Positions 44,270 through 52,825 of a stretch of 64,000 bases of DNA are shown here, piece by piece (within the stretch, counting starts at the first letter, position 1; each line of letters begins with the position of its first letter). The translations under genes were made by a program, and so were the position numbers. A model generated the notes under the pieces. That model did not search any database. It was given only the letters and a program-made list of their open reading frames with translations, and was not told where the DNA came from. The stretch comes from Sphingobacterium sp. B16(2022). Its GTDB lineage: Bacteria > Bacteroidota > Bacteroidia > Sphingobacteriales > Sphingobacteriaceae. The stretch spans positions 62,001-126,000 of the forward strand of contig NZ_JAAUVN010000006.1 of NCBI RefSeq assembly GCF_012030425.1. The letters run 5' to 3'.

Positions 44270-45220
44270 ATGATAAAATTATATATTAAATGCACCCTTT
44301 TAACACTTTTCAGTGTTCTAAGTTTACAAGGAATTGCACAATACAGCAATCCTGAACTCGTAAAAAAACATATCAACTATCTCGCAAGTGATAAGATGAA
44401 AGGTCGCGGTACAGGAAGCAAAGAAGTATTCAAAGCGGCAAATTATATTGAAAAATATTTTAAAACACTTAAACTTCAACCGTTAGGTGAAAAAGGATTC
44501 AGACAATCGTTTGATGCTAAAGTATGGAAAGTTAAAGTGAGTGACAGCATTCGCAAAGCAGATAACATCATTGCATTTTTAGACAATGGCGCTCCACTTA
44601 CTATTGTAATCGGGGCACATTATGACCATTTAGGAACTGGTCATCAAGGCAGCTCAAAAGACTCTCTCGGTGTTGGTAAAATACACAACGGAGCAGATGA
44701 TAATGCCTCAGGCGTAGCCGGTTTACTGGAATTAGCACGTTATTATAGTACGAATAATTTAAAGGAAAGTTATAATTTTCTTTTTATCGCATTTGGTGCT
44801 GAAGAGTTAGGATTAATCGGATCAAAATATTTTACCGAACACCCAACTTTGCCACTTGATAAAATAACAGGTATGTTAAACATGGATATGATCGGCAGGT
44901 TAAATCCTGAACAGGGTGTTGCTGTAATTGGATATGGAACAAGTAAAAAATGGCCGGAAATATTTAAGGGTATCACACCTAAAATTAAGTTTTATACAGG
45001 TCATGATGGTAATGGTGGTTCTGACCAGACCTCATTCTATAAGAAGAATATTCCAGTTCTATTTTTCCACACAGGAGGTCATCCTGATTATCATATGCCA
45101 ACAGATGATCCAGAAAAAATCAACTATTCAGGACTTACTGGAATTATCGATTTCGAGGTAATGGTTATCAACAATATGTTAAAACAAAGTGAGAAACTCG
45201 AATTCCAATTCACAAATTAA
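44270..45220 (+). CDS. Exported M28 family zinc peptidase
   Basis: A 316-residue M28 peptidase without PA domain. A signal peptide occupies about residues 1-23 (MIKLYIKCTLLTLFSVLSL... ending in GIA-Q). Zinc and catalytic motifs in order: GAHYDHLG, GADDNASG, GAEELGLIGS, NMDMIGR, HTGGHPDYHMPTDD. I start at 44270; an in-frame ATG at 44234 falls in the preceding terminator and would bury the signal. Its stop overlaps the start of the next gene. Confidence 0.9.
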   Translation: MIKLYIKCTLLTLFSVLSLQGIAQYSNPELVKKHINYLASDKMKGRGTGSKEVFKAANYIEKYFKTLKLQPLGEKGFRQSFDAKVWKVKVSDSIRKADNIIAFLDNGAPLTIVIGAHYDHLGTGHQGSSKDSLGVGKIHNGADDNASGVAGLLELARYYSTNNLKESYNFLFIAFGAEELGLIGSKYFTEHPTLPLDKITGMLNMDMIGRLNPEQGVAVIGYGTSKKWPEIFKGITPKIKFYTGHDGNGGSDQTSFYKKNIPVLFFHTGGHPDYHMPTDDPEKINYSGLTGIIDFEVMVINNMLKQSEKLEFQFTN

Positions 45221-46137
45221 TGATGGTTACCAACAAAGTGTTAATAACTGGGTCAAATGGGTTTTTAGGACAAAAACTAATCGATCTACTTAGTAAAAAC
45301 CTCAATTATGAAGTTTTTGCTATTTCCATGAATAAAAACGACAATCCGAATGTAGCGAATTATCATTTTCAACAATTGGATTTGATGAATTCGGACCTTT
45401 TAAACACCTATCTGTCAGAAGTTAAACCAAATTACATCATTCACACTGCTGCAATCACAAGTGTTGAAGGGTGCGAAGCTGATAAAGTGCTCTCTGAAAA
45501 GATGAACGTTGAGGTAGCGAAGCAATTGGCCGATTATTGTAAGCAGACAAATGGTTTTTTAGTACAGTTATCCACAGATTTTGTTTTTGATGGCCAAAAT
45601 GGTCCATATAAAGAGGATGATTCAACCAATCCATTAAGTGAATATGGTAAAAGCAAATTACGTTCAGAACAAGTTATCCATAACTCTGGATGTGAATATG
45701 CGATCTTAAGAACTATATTGGTGTATGGAATAAATGCTAATCCAAACCGCTCTAATTTAGTGCTTTGGGCAAAAGAAAAACTTTCAAAAAATGAACCGAT
45801 AAAAGTGGTGAAAGATCAATGGCGCATGCCAACGTTTGTTGATGATTTAGCTGAAGCCTGTCTTTTAGCTATTGAAAAACGTGCAACAGGAGTTTTCCAC
45901 ATCAGTGGGGAGGAAATGTTTACAATTGCAGAAGCAGTCTATCAAATTGCAGATTTTTGGAAATTTGACAAATCCTTAATTTCAGAAATTACGGCGGCAT
46001 CAATAAGTCAATCTGAAAACAGACCACAAAAAACAGGGTTTATATTATCAAAAGCCAAGTCGATTTTGGGCTTTCAACCAACTCCTTTCAAAGCGAGTTT
46101 AGAAATAATCGATAAACAATACGGAATCTTCCGTTAA
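45220..46137 (+). CDS. RmlD-like SDR sugar-nucleotide reductase
   Basis: A 305-residue extended short-chain dehydrogenase. The Rossmann NAD(P) motif is 'VLITGSNGFLGQKL' (residues 7-20), the catalytic Tyr-Lys pair is in 'SEYGKSKLRSE', and 'STDFVFDGQNGPYKEDD' is the RmlD-type segment. It resembles dTDP-4-dehydrorhamnose reductase, but there is no rmlABC next to it, so the substrate is open. Start may be the ATG at 45220, overlapping the previous stop, or the one at 45223. Confidence 0.85.
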   Translation: MMVTNKVLITGSNGFLGQKLIDLLSKNLNYEVFAISMNKNDNPNVANYHFQQLDLMNSDLLNTYLSEVKPNYIIHTAAITSVEGCEADKVLSEKMNVEVAKQLADYCKQTNGFLVQLSTDFVFDGQNGPYKEDDSTNPLSEYGKSKLRSEQVIHNSGCEYAILRTILVYGINANPNRSNLVLWAKEKLSKNEPIKVVKDQWRMPTFVDDLAEACLLAIEKRATGVFHISGEEMFTIAEAVYQIADFWKFDKSLISEITAASISQSENRPQKTGFILSKAKSILGFQPTPFKASLEIIDKQYGIFR

Positions 46138-46151
46138 TAATAAAAAAAGAG

Positions 46152-46679
46152 ATGAAGGAGAAATGTGCTAAAGAGTCTACTACGGTAATGAATGAATTAG
46201 TATTACCGAATGATACGAATACTTTTGGTAATTTAATGGGCGGTAGATTGTTGTATTGGATGGATATCTGTTCTGCAATGGCAGCGCAGAAACACTGTAA
46301 TAGTCCAGTAGTAACCGTATCGGTCGATAACGTTTCATTCAAAAGGTCCATTCGACTAGGAGAAGTTGTGACCATTGAAGCGAAGGTAACGCGTGCCTTT
46401 AATACTTCAATTGAAGTAAGAATGGAGGTGTTTGCTCAAAATCTTCCATTGGGAACAAAAGAAAAATCAAATGAAGCTTATTATACATTCGTAGCGGTAG
46501 ACGAGCATGCCAAACCGCAGCCAATTCCGAAAGTAGTTCCTGAAACGGAATTGGAACATAGGCTTTACGACGAGGCAATGAGACGTCGTGAGTTACGCTT
46601 AATATTAAGTGGTAAGCTAGATCCAAGCAAAGCTACTGAATTAAAAAACCTTGTCAATTTATTTGATCACAAAGGCTAA
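46152..46679 (+). CDS. Hotdog-fold acyl-CoA thioesterase
   Basis: A 175-residue thioesterase of the YciA/BACH type, cytoplasmic, hydrolysing acyl-CoA. The 'LVLPNDTNTFGNLMGGRLLYWMDICSAMAAQKHC' block holds the catalytic Asn/Asp and the glycine-rich turn, followed by 'VDNVSFKRSIRLGEVVTIEAKVTRA'. The C-terminal helical tail of about 40 residues is typical. It is 14 nt behind the reductase gene and closed by a terminator shared with the EVE gene. Confidence 0.9.
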   Translation: MKEKCAKESTTVMNELVLPNDTNTFGNLMGGRLLYWMDICSAMAAQKHCNSPVVTVSVDNVSFKRSIRLGEVVTIEAKVTRAFNTSIEVRMEVFAQNLPLGTKEKSNEAYYTFVAVDEHAKPQPIPKVVPETELEHRLYDEAMRRRELRLILSGKLDPSKATELKNLVNLFDHKG

Positions 46680-46681
46680 TT

Positions 46682-46716
46682 AAAAATGCCTCAGATGGTG
46701 TATCTGAGGCATTTTT
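46682..46716. terminator. Two-way terminator
   Basis: A perfect 15-bp stem AAAAATGCCTCAGAT / ATCTGAGGCATTTTT around 5 bases serves the converging thioesterase and EVE genes. Confidence 0.88.
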
Positions 46717-46739
46717 AATTTTAATTAGTGCAAACGCTA

Positions 46740-47147
46740 TTATTCAGAGCCTAAAGCCACTATACGATCAAACTCTTCAGCCTTTAGTGGCATTACAGAT
46801 AATCTTCCTTGACGTACTAATGCAACATCCTGTAAAAATTCATCTGCTTTGATCTGCTCTAGTGTAACTGATTTTTTAAATGTTTCGACCGGAGCTAAAT
46901 CTACGACTACCCATTTCGGATCTTCAGTTGTAGGATCCTGATAGTATTCTTTTACAACTTTTGCAATACCCACCACTTCTTTTCCTTCATTGCTATGGTA
47001 AAATAAAACAAGATCACCCTCTTTCATTGCTTTAAGATTGTTACGGGCTTGATAATTACGTACACCATCCCAAAACGTCTGACCATCTTTATTAAATTGC
47101 TCCCAGCTGTATTTGAAAGGTTCAGATTTGACCAAAAAGTAATTCAT
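46740..47147 (-). CDS. EVE domain protein
   Basis: A 135-residue protein that is just one EVE domain: 'YFLVKSEP', 'FWDGVRNYQARNNLKAMKEGDLVLFYHS', and 'VGIAKVVKEYYQDPT'. The fold is related to PUA and YTH and binds modified bases; EVE proteins are often tied to restriction of modified DNA or to tRNA modification. No restriction gene is nearby. It follows gldC by 10 nt. Confidence 0.92.
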   Translation of the reverse strand: MNYFLVKSEPFKYSWEQFNKDGQTFWDGVRNYQARNNLKAMKEGDLVLFYHSNEGKEVVGIAKVVKEYYQDPTTEDPKWVVVDLAPVETFKKSVTLEQIKADEFLQDVALVRQGRLSVMPLKAEEFDRIVALGSE

Positions 47148-47157
47148 ATCGAAAAAA

Positions 47158-47508
47158 TTAGTTTTGTTGTTCTAATACTTCCATTTTATCAGCAAAGTGA
47201 GCGCAATAATCACGTAAATCTGCGATTACTTTCTCTGCCATAGGATCACCGCCTGAAGAACGTAGAAATGAATCTCCTAATGTCTGTAAGGTCTCATAGA
47301 AAAAACGTTTCATCTCATCATAAGGCATATCTTTAGTCCATAAATCGATACGCATTGAGTTTTTATATGCAGAATCCCATAATGCTAAAAACATGGCTTT
47401 GGCAGGAAGTTCATCAGAAGATTCACCATCATTAGAAGACCAAGTAATTTTGTCAGGCACGTTTGCATCATCCAATTCAACCTGTAATTTTATTTCTGCT
47501 TTTTTCAT
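47158..47508 (-). CDS. gldC: Gliding motility family protein GldC
   Basis: A 116-residue soluble protein matching GldC: 'EIKLQVELDDANVPDKITWSS', 'AKAMFLALWDSAYKNSMRIDLWTKDMP' and 'FYETLQTLGDSFLRSSG'. In Flavobacterium, GldC assists gliding but is not essential; it is widely conserved in non-gliding Bacteroidota, so its presence does not show motility. No gldB, which is its usual neighbour, is seen here. Confidence 0.92.
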   Translation of the reverse strand: MKKAEIKLQVELDDANVPDKITWSSNDGESSDELPAKAMFLALWDSAYKNSMRIDLWTKDMPYDEMKRFFYETLQTLGDSFLRSSGGDPMAEKVIADLRDYCAHFADKMEVLEQQN

Positions 47509-47665
47509 TAGAATATGATTTGTTTTAATAATGAGTGTTAGCTTTTACTAATTATTAAGCTGGTTTCACTCGGTTTTTAAAGGCTATGAAGCTACTCTGA
47601 ACATGTTGATTTCTATATGATATGCTCAAGACTGTTTCATATTAATAATGCTTTTTACAAAAGGC

Positions 47666-47905
47666 TTACGCTATTTTTATAATAAGTGTTAAGATCGCGA
47701 CTACCACTATAAAACCCAACTCATAGAGCCAAAGCTTTTTATTTTGTTTGACAATAATCCGGAAGAAAATATCCACCAATAGTAATACCACCATTAAGAT
47801 CAACAGCGCGGTCATAGACAGTAATGGTTTCGTATCGGACATATCCTCTACAAAATACCAAGCTACTAAGCATGCCGATACGATATTAATTGGTGTAAGT
47901 CTCAC
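47666..47905 (-). CDS. Small three-segment membrane protein
   Basis: A 79-residue protein with three hydrophobic segments (about 6-19, 28-50 and 59-78) and little else. The start is GTG, whose G is the last base of the stop codon (TAG) of the helicase gene upstream, so it is translationally coupled to it. I do not recognise a family; function is unknown. Confidence 0.6.
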   Translation of the reverse strand: MRLTPINIVSACLVAWYFVEDMSDTKPLLSMTALLILMVVLLLVDIFFRIIVKQNKKLWLYELGFIVVVAILTLIIKIA

Positions 47906-49254
47906 TATTTTGTTCTATAATTTCTTTTAGTAGAAGTTTTAGGACCTTGTTTATTAGACTTGAACCCCGATGCACGCTGTGATGCTTTTGCTTCTTTCTG
48001 CTTGATTGCAAATTTCTTCTCGTGGAACGCTCCTTTAAAATCTGGATCTTCTTTTCGTTTTTGAATATCGATTTCTTTGGCAATAGCCTGGCGTTCGAAA
48101 TATGGTGTTTCTTCGATAAAAACTTCATCTGGTAGTGGAGCAACATCAACAGACTGACGCATTAACTTTTCAATTTTTCTGAAATAATATTTTTCTGCAT
48201 CATTGCAAAAAGTAATAGCATCACCAGAATTAAATGCACGGCCGGTACGTCCGATACGGTGTACGTAATCTTCTGTCACTATGGGAACTTCAAAGTTAAT
48301 CACATGAGAAACATTTGAAACATCAAGACCACGTGCTGCTACATCAGTCGCTACTAAAATTCGTATATTTCCTTCTTTAAAGGCATTAATAGAATTGATA
48401 CGTGTATTTTGACCTTTATTAGCATGTATAACTCGTACTTGATCTTTACCATATTTACGTTCTAAAAAGGCAAAAACATTATCCGCAACTGTTCTTGTTT
48501 TGCAAAAAACAATTAAACGATGAAATGATTCATCATCTTTCAATAGATGTTGCAATAAATTGAGTTTTGTTTTTTGGTTAGGAACGAAATAAACTCTCTG
48601 ACTCACCGTCGAAGCTGGCGTTGCTTGCTCAGAAACTTCTATAACCGTTGGAAAAGCTAAGAAATCACCAGCAATTTTCCGAACCAGCTCTCCCATTGTT
48701 GCGGAGAATAATAAATTTTGTCTTTTTCGAGGCACGACTTCCAAAATACGGTGCAATTTAGAAATGAATCCCATATCCATCATTTTATCGGCCTCATCCA
48801 TCACCAAAAATTTCAATGATTTCACATTAATATGACCTTCTAAATATAAATCTAAAAAGCGCCCCGGTGTCGCGACAATTATGTCTACTCCTTTTTCAAG
48901 GTTTTCAATTTGGGTTTTAGGCCCCAAACCACCATATAAAACGACTGTACGTAAATCAAGATATTTTGAAAATGTCTGGATATTTTCCTCGATCTGCATA
49001 GCAAGTTCGCGGGTTGGCGATAAAATTAAAGCGCGTGCATCTTGACCTTGCGCATATTTCAATTTCATTAATATAGGTAAGACAAATGCAGCCGTCTTTC
49101 CAGTGCCTGTTTGCGCTACTCCCATGATATCTTGACCAGCTAGAATCGGTGTAATAGCTTTTTGTTGTATTTCTGTTGGAACCGAATAACCTGCTTCTTC
49201 AATTGCGTTCAAAAGCTGCTTATTCAATTTAAAATTTTCAAATGTTTGCTGCAT
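47905..49254 (-). CDS. DEAD-box RNA helicase, RhlE-like
   Basis: A 449-residue ATP-dependent RNA helicase. Q motif 'FENFKLNKQLLNAIEEAGYSVPTEIQQKAI', Walker A AQTGTGKTAAF, 'PTRELAMQI', DEAD as VMDEADKMMD, SAT as FSATMG, and 'VATDVAARGLD' and 'HRIGRTGR' are all present. The C-terminal tail (about 380-449) is basic and Lys/Arg/Gln-rich, fitting RhlE-type RNA binding. I use the ATG at 49254 (MQQTF); an ATG 27 nt upstream is possible. Confidence 0.93.
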   Translation of the reverse strand: MQQTFENFKLNKQLLNAIEEAGYSVPTEIQQKAITPILAGQDIMGVAQTGTGKTAAFVLPILMKLKYAQGQDARALILSPTRELAMQIEENIQTFSKYLDLRTVVLYGGLGPKTQIENLEKGVDIIVATPGRFLDLYLEGHINVKSLKFLVMDEADKMMDMGFISKLHRILEVVPRKRQNLLFSATMGELVRKIAGDFLAFPTVIEVSEQATPASTVSQRVYFVPNQKTKLNLLQHLLKDDESFHRLIVFCKTRTVADNVFAFLERKYGKDQVRVIHANKGQNTRINSINAFKEGNIRILVATDVAARGLDVSNVSHVINFEVPIVTEDYVHRIGRTGRAFNSGDAITFCNDAEKYYFRKIEKLMRQSVDVAPLPDEVFIEETPYFERQAIAKEIDIQKRKEDPDFKGAFHEKKFAIKQKEAKASQRASGFKSNKQGPKTSTKRNYRTK

Positions 49255-49440
49255 TTTACAAAGATAATGAAAAGCATCCACATGCTTATCTTATGCATTA
49301 AATGATTATCAGATTGACGTAAAACTGACATAACTGTTTCATTATTATTGTTAAAAAGATGCTTCATTGGTCGCATTTTGATTTAAAGCAGAATTAAACC
49401 ACCTTTGTAGTAAATAACTAAACTTTTTTATCAAGTTTGT

Positions 49441-51579
49441 ATGAAAAAATTATGGATCTTATTGCTGCTTATCACAGCAAGTATGACCACATTCGCAGAT
49501 GAAGGAATGTGGTTCTTAATGCACTTGAAGCGACTTAATGAAGCTGATATGCAAAAGAAAGGATTGAAACTGACGGCTGAGGAAATCTACAGCATCAACA
49601 ATTCAAGTTTAAAGGACGCAATCGTACAATTCAATGGTGGTTGTACTGCAGAAATCGTTTCTGACCAAGGCTTAGTATTCACAAATCACCACTGTGGATA
49701 TGGTGCAATTGCAGAATTATCAACTCCTGAAAATGACCACTTAACAAATGGTTTCTGGGCAAAAACAAAATCTGAAGAACTAAAACCGAAGTCTTTGTTC
49801 GTTCGCTTCTTTGTTCGTATGGACGATGTTTCAAAAAGAATTTTGTCATTAGTAAATGATAAAATGTCTGAATCTGAACGTCAAAAAATCATTAATCAGG
49901 AAATCGCTAAAATCGAAAAAGAAAACAGCGAAAACGGTAAATACATCGTCAATGTAAAATCATTTTACAATGGCAATGAATATTACTATTTCGTTTATCA
50001 AGATTTTAACGATGTCCGTTTAGTAGGAACTCCTCCTAACAGCATAGGTAAATTTGGTGGTGATACAGACAACTGGGAATGGCCACGCCACACAGGAGAC
50101 TTTTCTATCTTCCGTGTATACGGGGACAAGAATGGTAACCCAGCAGAATATGCGAAGGAAAATGTTCCTTTAAAACCAAAACACTTCTTACCGATCAGTT
50201 TAAAGGGTTTTAAAGAAGGTGATTTTGCTATGATATTGGGATACCCTGGCCGTACCAATCGTTGGATGCCTGCAGGAGGAATTGATCAAAATGTAAAGTT
50301 TGCTTACCCTGCTTGGGTAGAGGCATCAAAAACAGGAATGGATGCCATGAAAAAATACATGGACAAAGATCAAGCTGTTAAAATCAATTATGCTTCTAAA
50401 TATTCTCAAGTAGCTAACTACTGGAAAAATCGCCAAGGAATGATCGACGCTTTAACGTTGCACAAAACTGCGGTGACAAAAGCTCAAGATGAGGCTAAAT
50501 TTAACAAATGGGCTAATAAAAAAGAGAATAAAGCAGAATATGGTGATGTAATTGCTACGATTAATGCTTATTATGCTGCTACGAATGAAAAAGCGCGTCA
50601 TGATAACTATTTAAGTGGTATGATCCGTTCAAGTACATTAGCCGCTTTACCGTTTTCAATCGGAAATGGATTGGATTTATATGTAAAGTCTAATGAGGCG
50701 AAACGTAAAGAGTTATTACCGAAGTTGCAAGGAGCAATTGCTTCCAGTTATGAGAAATTATACTTACCTCTAGAGGAAGATGTATTGATTGATGAATTGA
50801 ACTTATATGCAAAAAAAGGTGGCAACATCGCTCCTTATGTTGCAGAACTAGCTGGTAAAAACAACAATGATCTAACATCATATATTCGTGAAGCTGTCAA
50901 AAATAGTATTTTTGCTTCCGAAGAAAGACTTAATAACTTTTTAGACAATCCGACAGCGTTAGCGTTGGATAACGATCCATTGTACAAATTATCGACAGCA
51001 TTATTAAATAAATACCGTGAGTCTTCGCCTTCAGATAAAGAAGCAACGGATAAATTCGAGGCTGCACACCGTAAATATGTTGCTGGCGTATTAGCTTCTA
51101 ATCCAAAAGGAAAATTCTATCCAGATGCAAACAGCACGTTACGTTTAACATATGGTTCTATTAAATCATTGCCTGCAGATAAACGTAATGATGCTGCACA
51201 AAACTTCTATACGACTTTGAAAGGCACTATTGCTAAGTACAAAAAAGGAGACGAAGAGTTTGATTTGCCTCAGAGATTGATTGATTTGCAAAACAATAAA
51301 GATTACGGTCGCTATGCAGATAAAGCTGGATACCTTCCGGTTAACTTCTTAAGTGACAACGATATAACTGGCGGAAATTCAGGTTCTCCTGTAATAAATG
51401 GAAATGGCGAACTAATTGGCTTGGCTTTTGATGGTAATATTGAAGCGATGGCAGGTGACGTTATTTTTGATCACAAATTGCAACGCACGATATCTGTAGA
51501 TATTCGTTACGTTTTATTTGTAATTGACAAATTTGCTGGAGCTACCAATATCATTAGTGAATTAAAAATTGTAGAATAA
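49441..51579 (+). CDS. S46 dipeptidyl-peptidase, DPP7-like
   Basis: A 712-residue exported serine peptidase with a signal peptide (about 1-19). The chymotrypsin-like catalytic residues are visible: His in 'FTNHHCGYGAI' (83/84), Asp in 'DTDNWEWPRHTGDFS', and Ser647 in 'GGNSGSPV'. S46 enzymes release dipeptides from the N-terminus. The specificity position after the serine reads FDGN (Gly665) as in DPP7, which prefers hydrophobic residues, and not Arg as in the acidic-specific DPP11. It would feed periplasmic dipeptide uptake. Single gene. Confidence 0.92.
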   Translation: MKKLWILLLLITASMTTFADEGMWFLMHLKRLNEADMQKKGLKLTAEEIYSINNSSLKDAIVQFNGGCTAEIVSDQGLVFTNHHCGYGAIAELSTPENDHLTNGFWAKTKSEELKPKSLFVRFFVRMDDVSKRILSLVNDKMSESERQKIINQEIAKIEKENSENGKYIVNVKSFYNGNEYYYFVYQDFNDVRLVGTPPNSIGKFGGDTDNWEWPRHTGDFSIFRVYGDKNGNPAEYAKENVPLKPKHFLPISLKGFKEGDFAMILGYPGRTNRWMPAGGIDQNVKFAYPAWVEASKTGMDAMKKYMDKDQAVKINYASKYSQVANYWKNRQGMIDALTLHKTAVTKAQDEAKFNKWANKKENKAEYGDVIATINAYYAATNEKARHDNYLSGMIRSSTLAALPFSIGNGLDLYVKSNEAKRKELLPKLQGAIASSYEKLYLPLEEDVLIDELNLYAKKGGNIAPYVAELAGKNNNDLTSYIREAVKNSIFASEERLNNFLDNPTALALDNDPLYKLSTALLNKYRESSPSDKEATDKFEAAHRKYVAGVLASNPKGKFYPDANSTLRLTYGSIKSLPADKRNDAAQNFYTTLKGTIAKYKKGDEEFDLPQRLIDLQNNKDYGRYADKAGYLPVNFLSDNDITGGNSGSPVINGNGELIGLAFDGNIEAMAGDVIFDHKLQRTISVDIRYVLFVIDKFAGATNIISELKIVE

Positions 51580-51706
51580 TCATATTTCACAATTTTTAAC
51601 AGAAATTTTTCTGAAAAAATATTTTCTATTAAATTGGTTTTTGTATATTTATTGTGTTAATTAGAGTAATAAACAAGACCATAAAACTAAAATTATAATT
51701 ATTAAA

Positions 51707-51886
51707 ATGGAAAACTACGTAAAATTAAAAGAGTTAGTAGCATCAATCGAAGGAGATGCAGACAAATTTTTCAACAATGGTAACTCTGCTGCAGGTACTC
51801 GTGTACGCAAAGGATTACAAGACATTAAAACATTAGCACAAGAAATTCGTAATGAAGTTACTGCTAAGAAAAATGACGGTAAATAG
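51707..51886 (+). CDS. Histone H1-like Hc1 family protein
   Basis: A 59-residue protein, too short for many gene callers. It reads MENYVKLKELVASIEGDADK and continues with 'NSAAGTRVRKGLQDIKTLAQEIRNEV' and a Lys-rich end (TAKKNDGK). This matches the short Hc1-like proteins of Bacteroidota, relatives of the chlamydial histone H1 homologue, which are probably nucleoid-associated. The ATG is well placed after an AT-rich leader, and the gene is closed by a strong terminator at 51910. Confidence 0.85.
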   Translation: MENYVKLKELVASIEGDADKFFNNGNSAAGTRVRKGLQDIKTLAQEIRNEVTAKKNDGK

Positions 51887-51909
51887 TTTTTATTTATCTT
51901 AATCAAAAT

Positions 51910-51938
51910 AAAAGGCGCTTTAAAAGCGCCTTTTATTT
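51910..51938 (+). terminator. Terminator after the Hc1-like gene
   Basis: AAAAGGCGCTT / AAGCGCCTTTT stem with short loop, then ATTTTG. Confidence 0.85.
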
Positions 51939-51961
51939 TGCTATTATTTTTTTATATTAAT

Positions 51962-51992
51962 AAAGCCCTTAAATGTAATATTTAAGGGCTTT
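51962..51992 (-). terminator. Terminator after the GLPGLI gene
   Basis: AAAGCCCTTAAAT (51962-51974) pairs with ATTTAAGGGCTTT (51980-51992); read leftward. Confidence 0.8.
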
Positions 51993-52020
51993 ATTAATAA
52001 TATACAGCTTTCTTACTCAA

Positions 52021-52824
52021 TTACAAAGTAGCTAATTGCATAATATATTTTACGGTATCTTTGTTCAACCACTGCGAAATAGTGGATGTAAATTGATCAA
52101 TCATTTGCTTACGGCTCATTGTTTTAGTCTTCTTATTTTCAAAAACCTTCTTATCCATTACAATAGTATTGCTCAATTCTACCTTCGTAGCAAAATAAGA
52201 TACGTGTTGACTTGGTACCACGAGACCCAAAATCATACCCGGCAAGCCACTTATAGACTCAGGGCCTCCACTAACTGGAATTTCATTTGCATAGAAACCT
52301 ATTACATAAGTTGAATCGGAAGTAAATCCATTTGCCCGTCGACATGTATAACCTGCTATATCGCGGTACTCATCAGTAATACGCCATTGAATTTTTTTAA
52401 CGGAGTCCTGAATGATAATTTTATCACCCATCATATCATTAAAACGTTTATAATCCTTCGTTGCTAAATTTGATAAAGTCTGCGCATCAAAGTCCAGAGC
52501 AAACATCATAATTAGTTGCTTTGCTTTCATATCCAATTCCTGTCCAGCGACCGGTTGAAATAGTGTTTCATTTCCATTGAATTTAAGGGTCTTCTTTAAA
52601 ACAACATTCTCTGGAATATTTGGAAGCATCTGTTCAAACTGAGTTCTGGAATTACCATCAGCTTTGGCAATAAACTGTTTATTAACGATGTTCTTCATAT
52701 ACATCGTTTTATCAAACGAGATGGTACCGACCTTAGAAAAAAGTGTATACTGTGCTTTAGCGAGCGTACTGCAACATAAGAGTATAAAAAGTATTCCGTA
52801 ATTTAGTATTTTCATGTGTTTCAT
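52021..52824 (-). CDS. GLPGLI family protein
   Basis: A 267-residue exported protein with a signal peptide (MKILNYGILFILLCCSTLAKA-Q). The name-giving segment reads 'SGLPGMILGLVV' at about residues 193-204, and 'YTCRRANGF' and 'FYANEIPVSGGPESI' surround it. The function of the family is unknown. It starts 1 nt after the stop of the outer-membrane receptor gene on the same strand, so the two are coupled; GLPGLI proteins frequently sit next to such receptors. The second ATG (52815) may be the true start. Confidence 0.88.
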   Translation of the reverse strand: MKHMKILNYGILFILLCCSTLAKAQYTLFSKVGTISFDKTMYMKNIVNKQFIAKADGNSRTQFEQMLPNIPENVVLKKTLKFNGNETLFQPVAGQELDMKAKQLIMMFALDFDAQTLSNLATKDYKRFNDMMGDKIIIQDSVKKIQWRITDEYRDIAGYTCRRANGFTSDSTYVIGFYANEIPVSGGPESISGLPGMILGLVVPSQHVSYFATKVELSNTIVMDKKVFENKKTKTMSRKQMIDQFTSTISQWLNKDTVKYIMQLATL

Positions 52825-52825
52825 C

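Noticed and set aside
47886..48149. Leftward frame overlapping the end of the DEAD-box helicase gene
   Set aside because: Low-complexity basic product in a shifted frame of the helicase tail; the helicase frame is clearly the real one.
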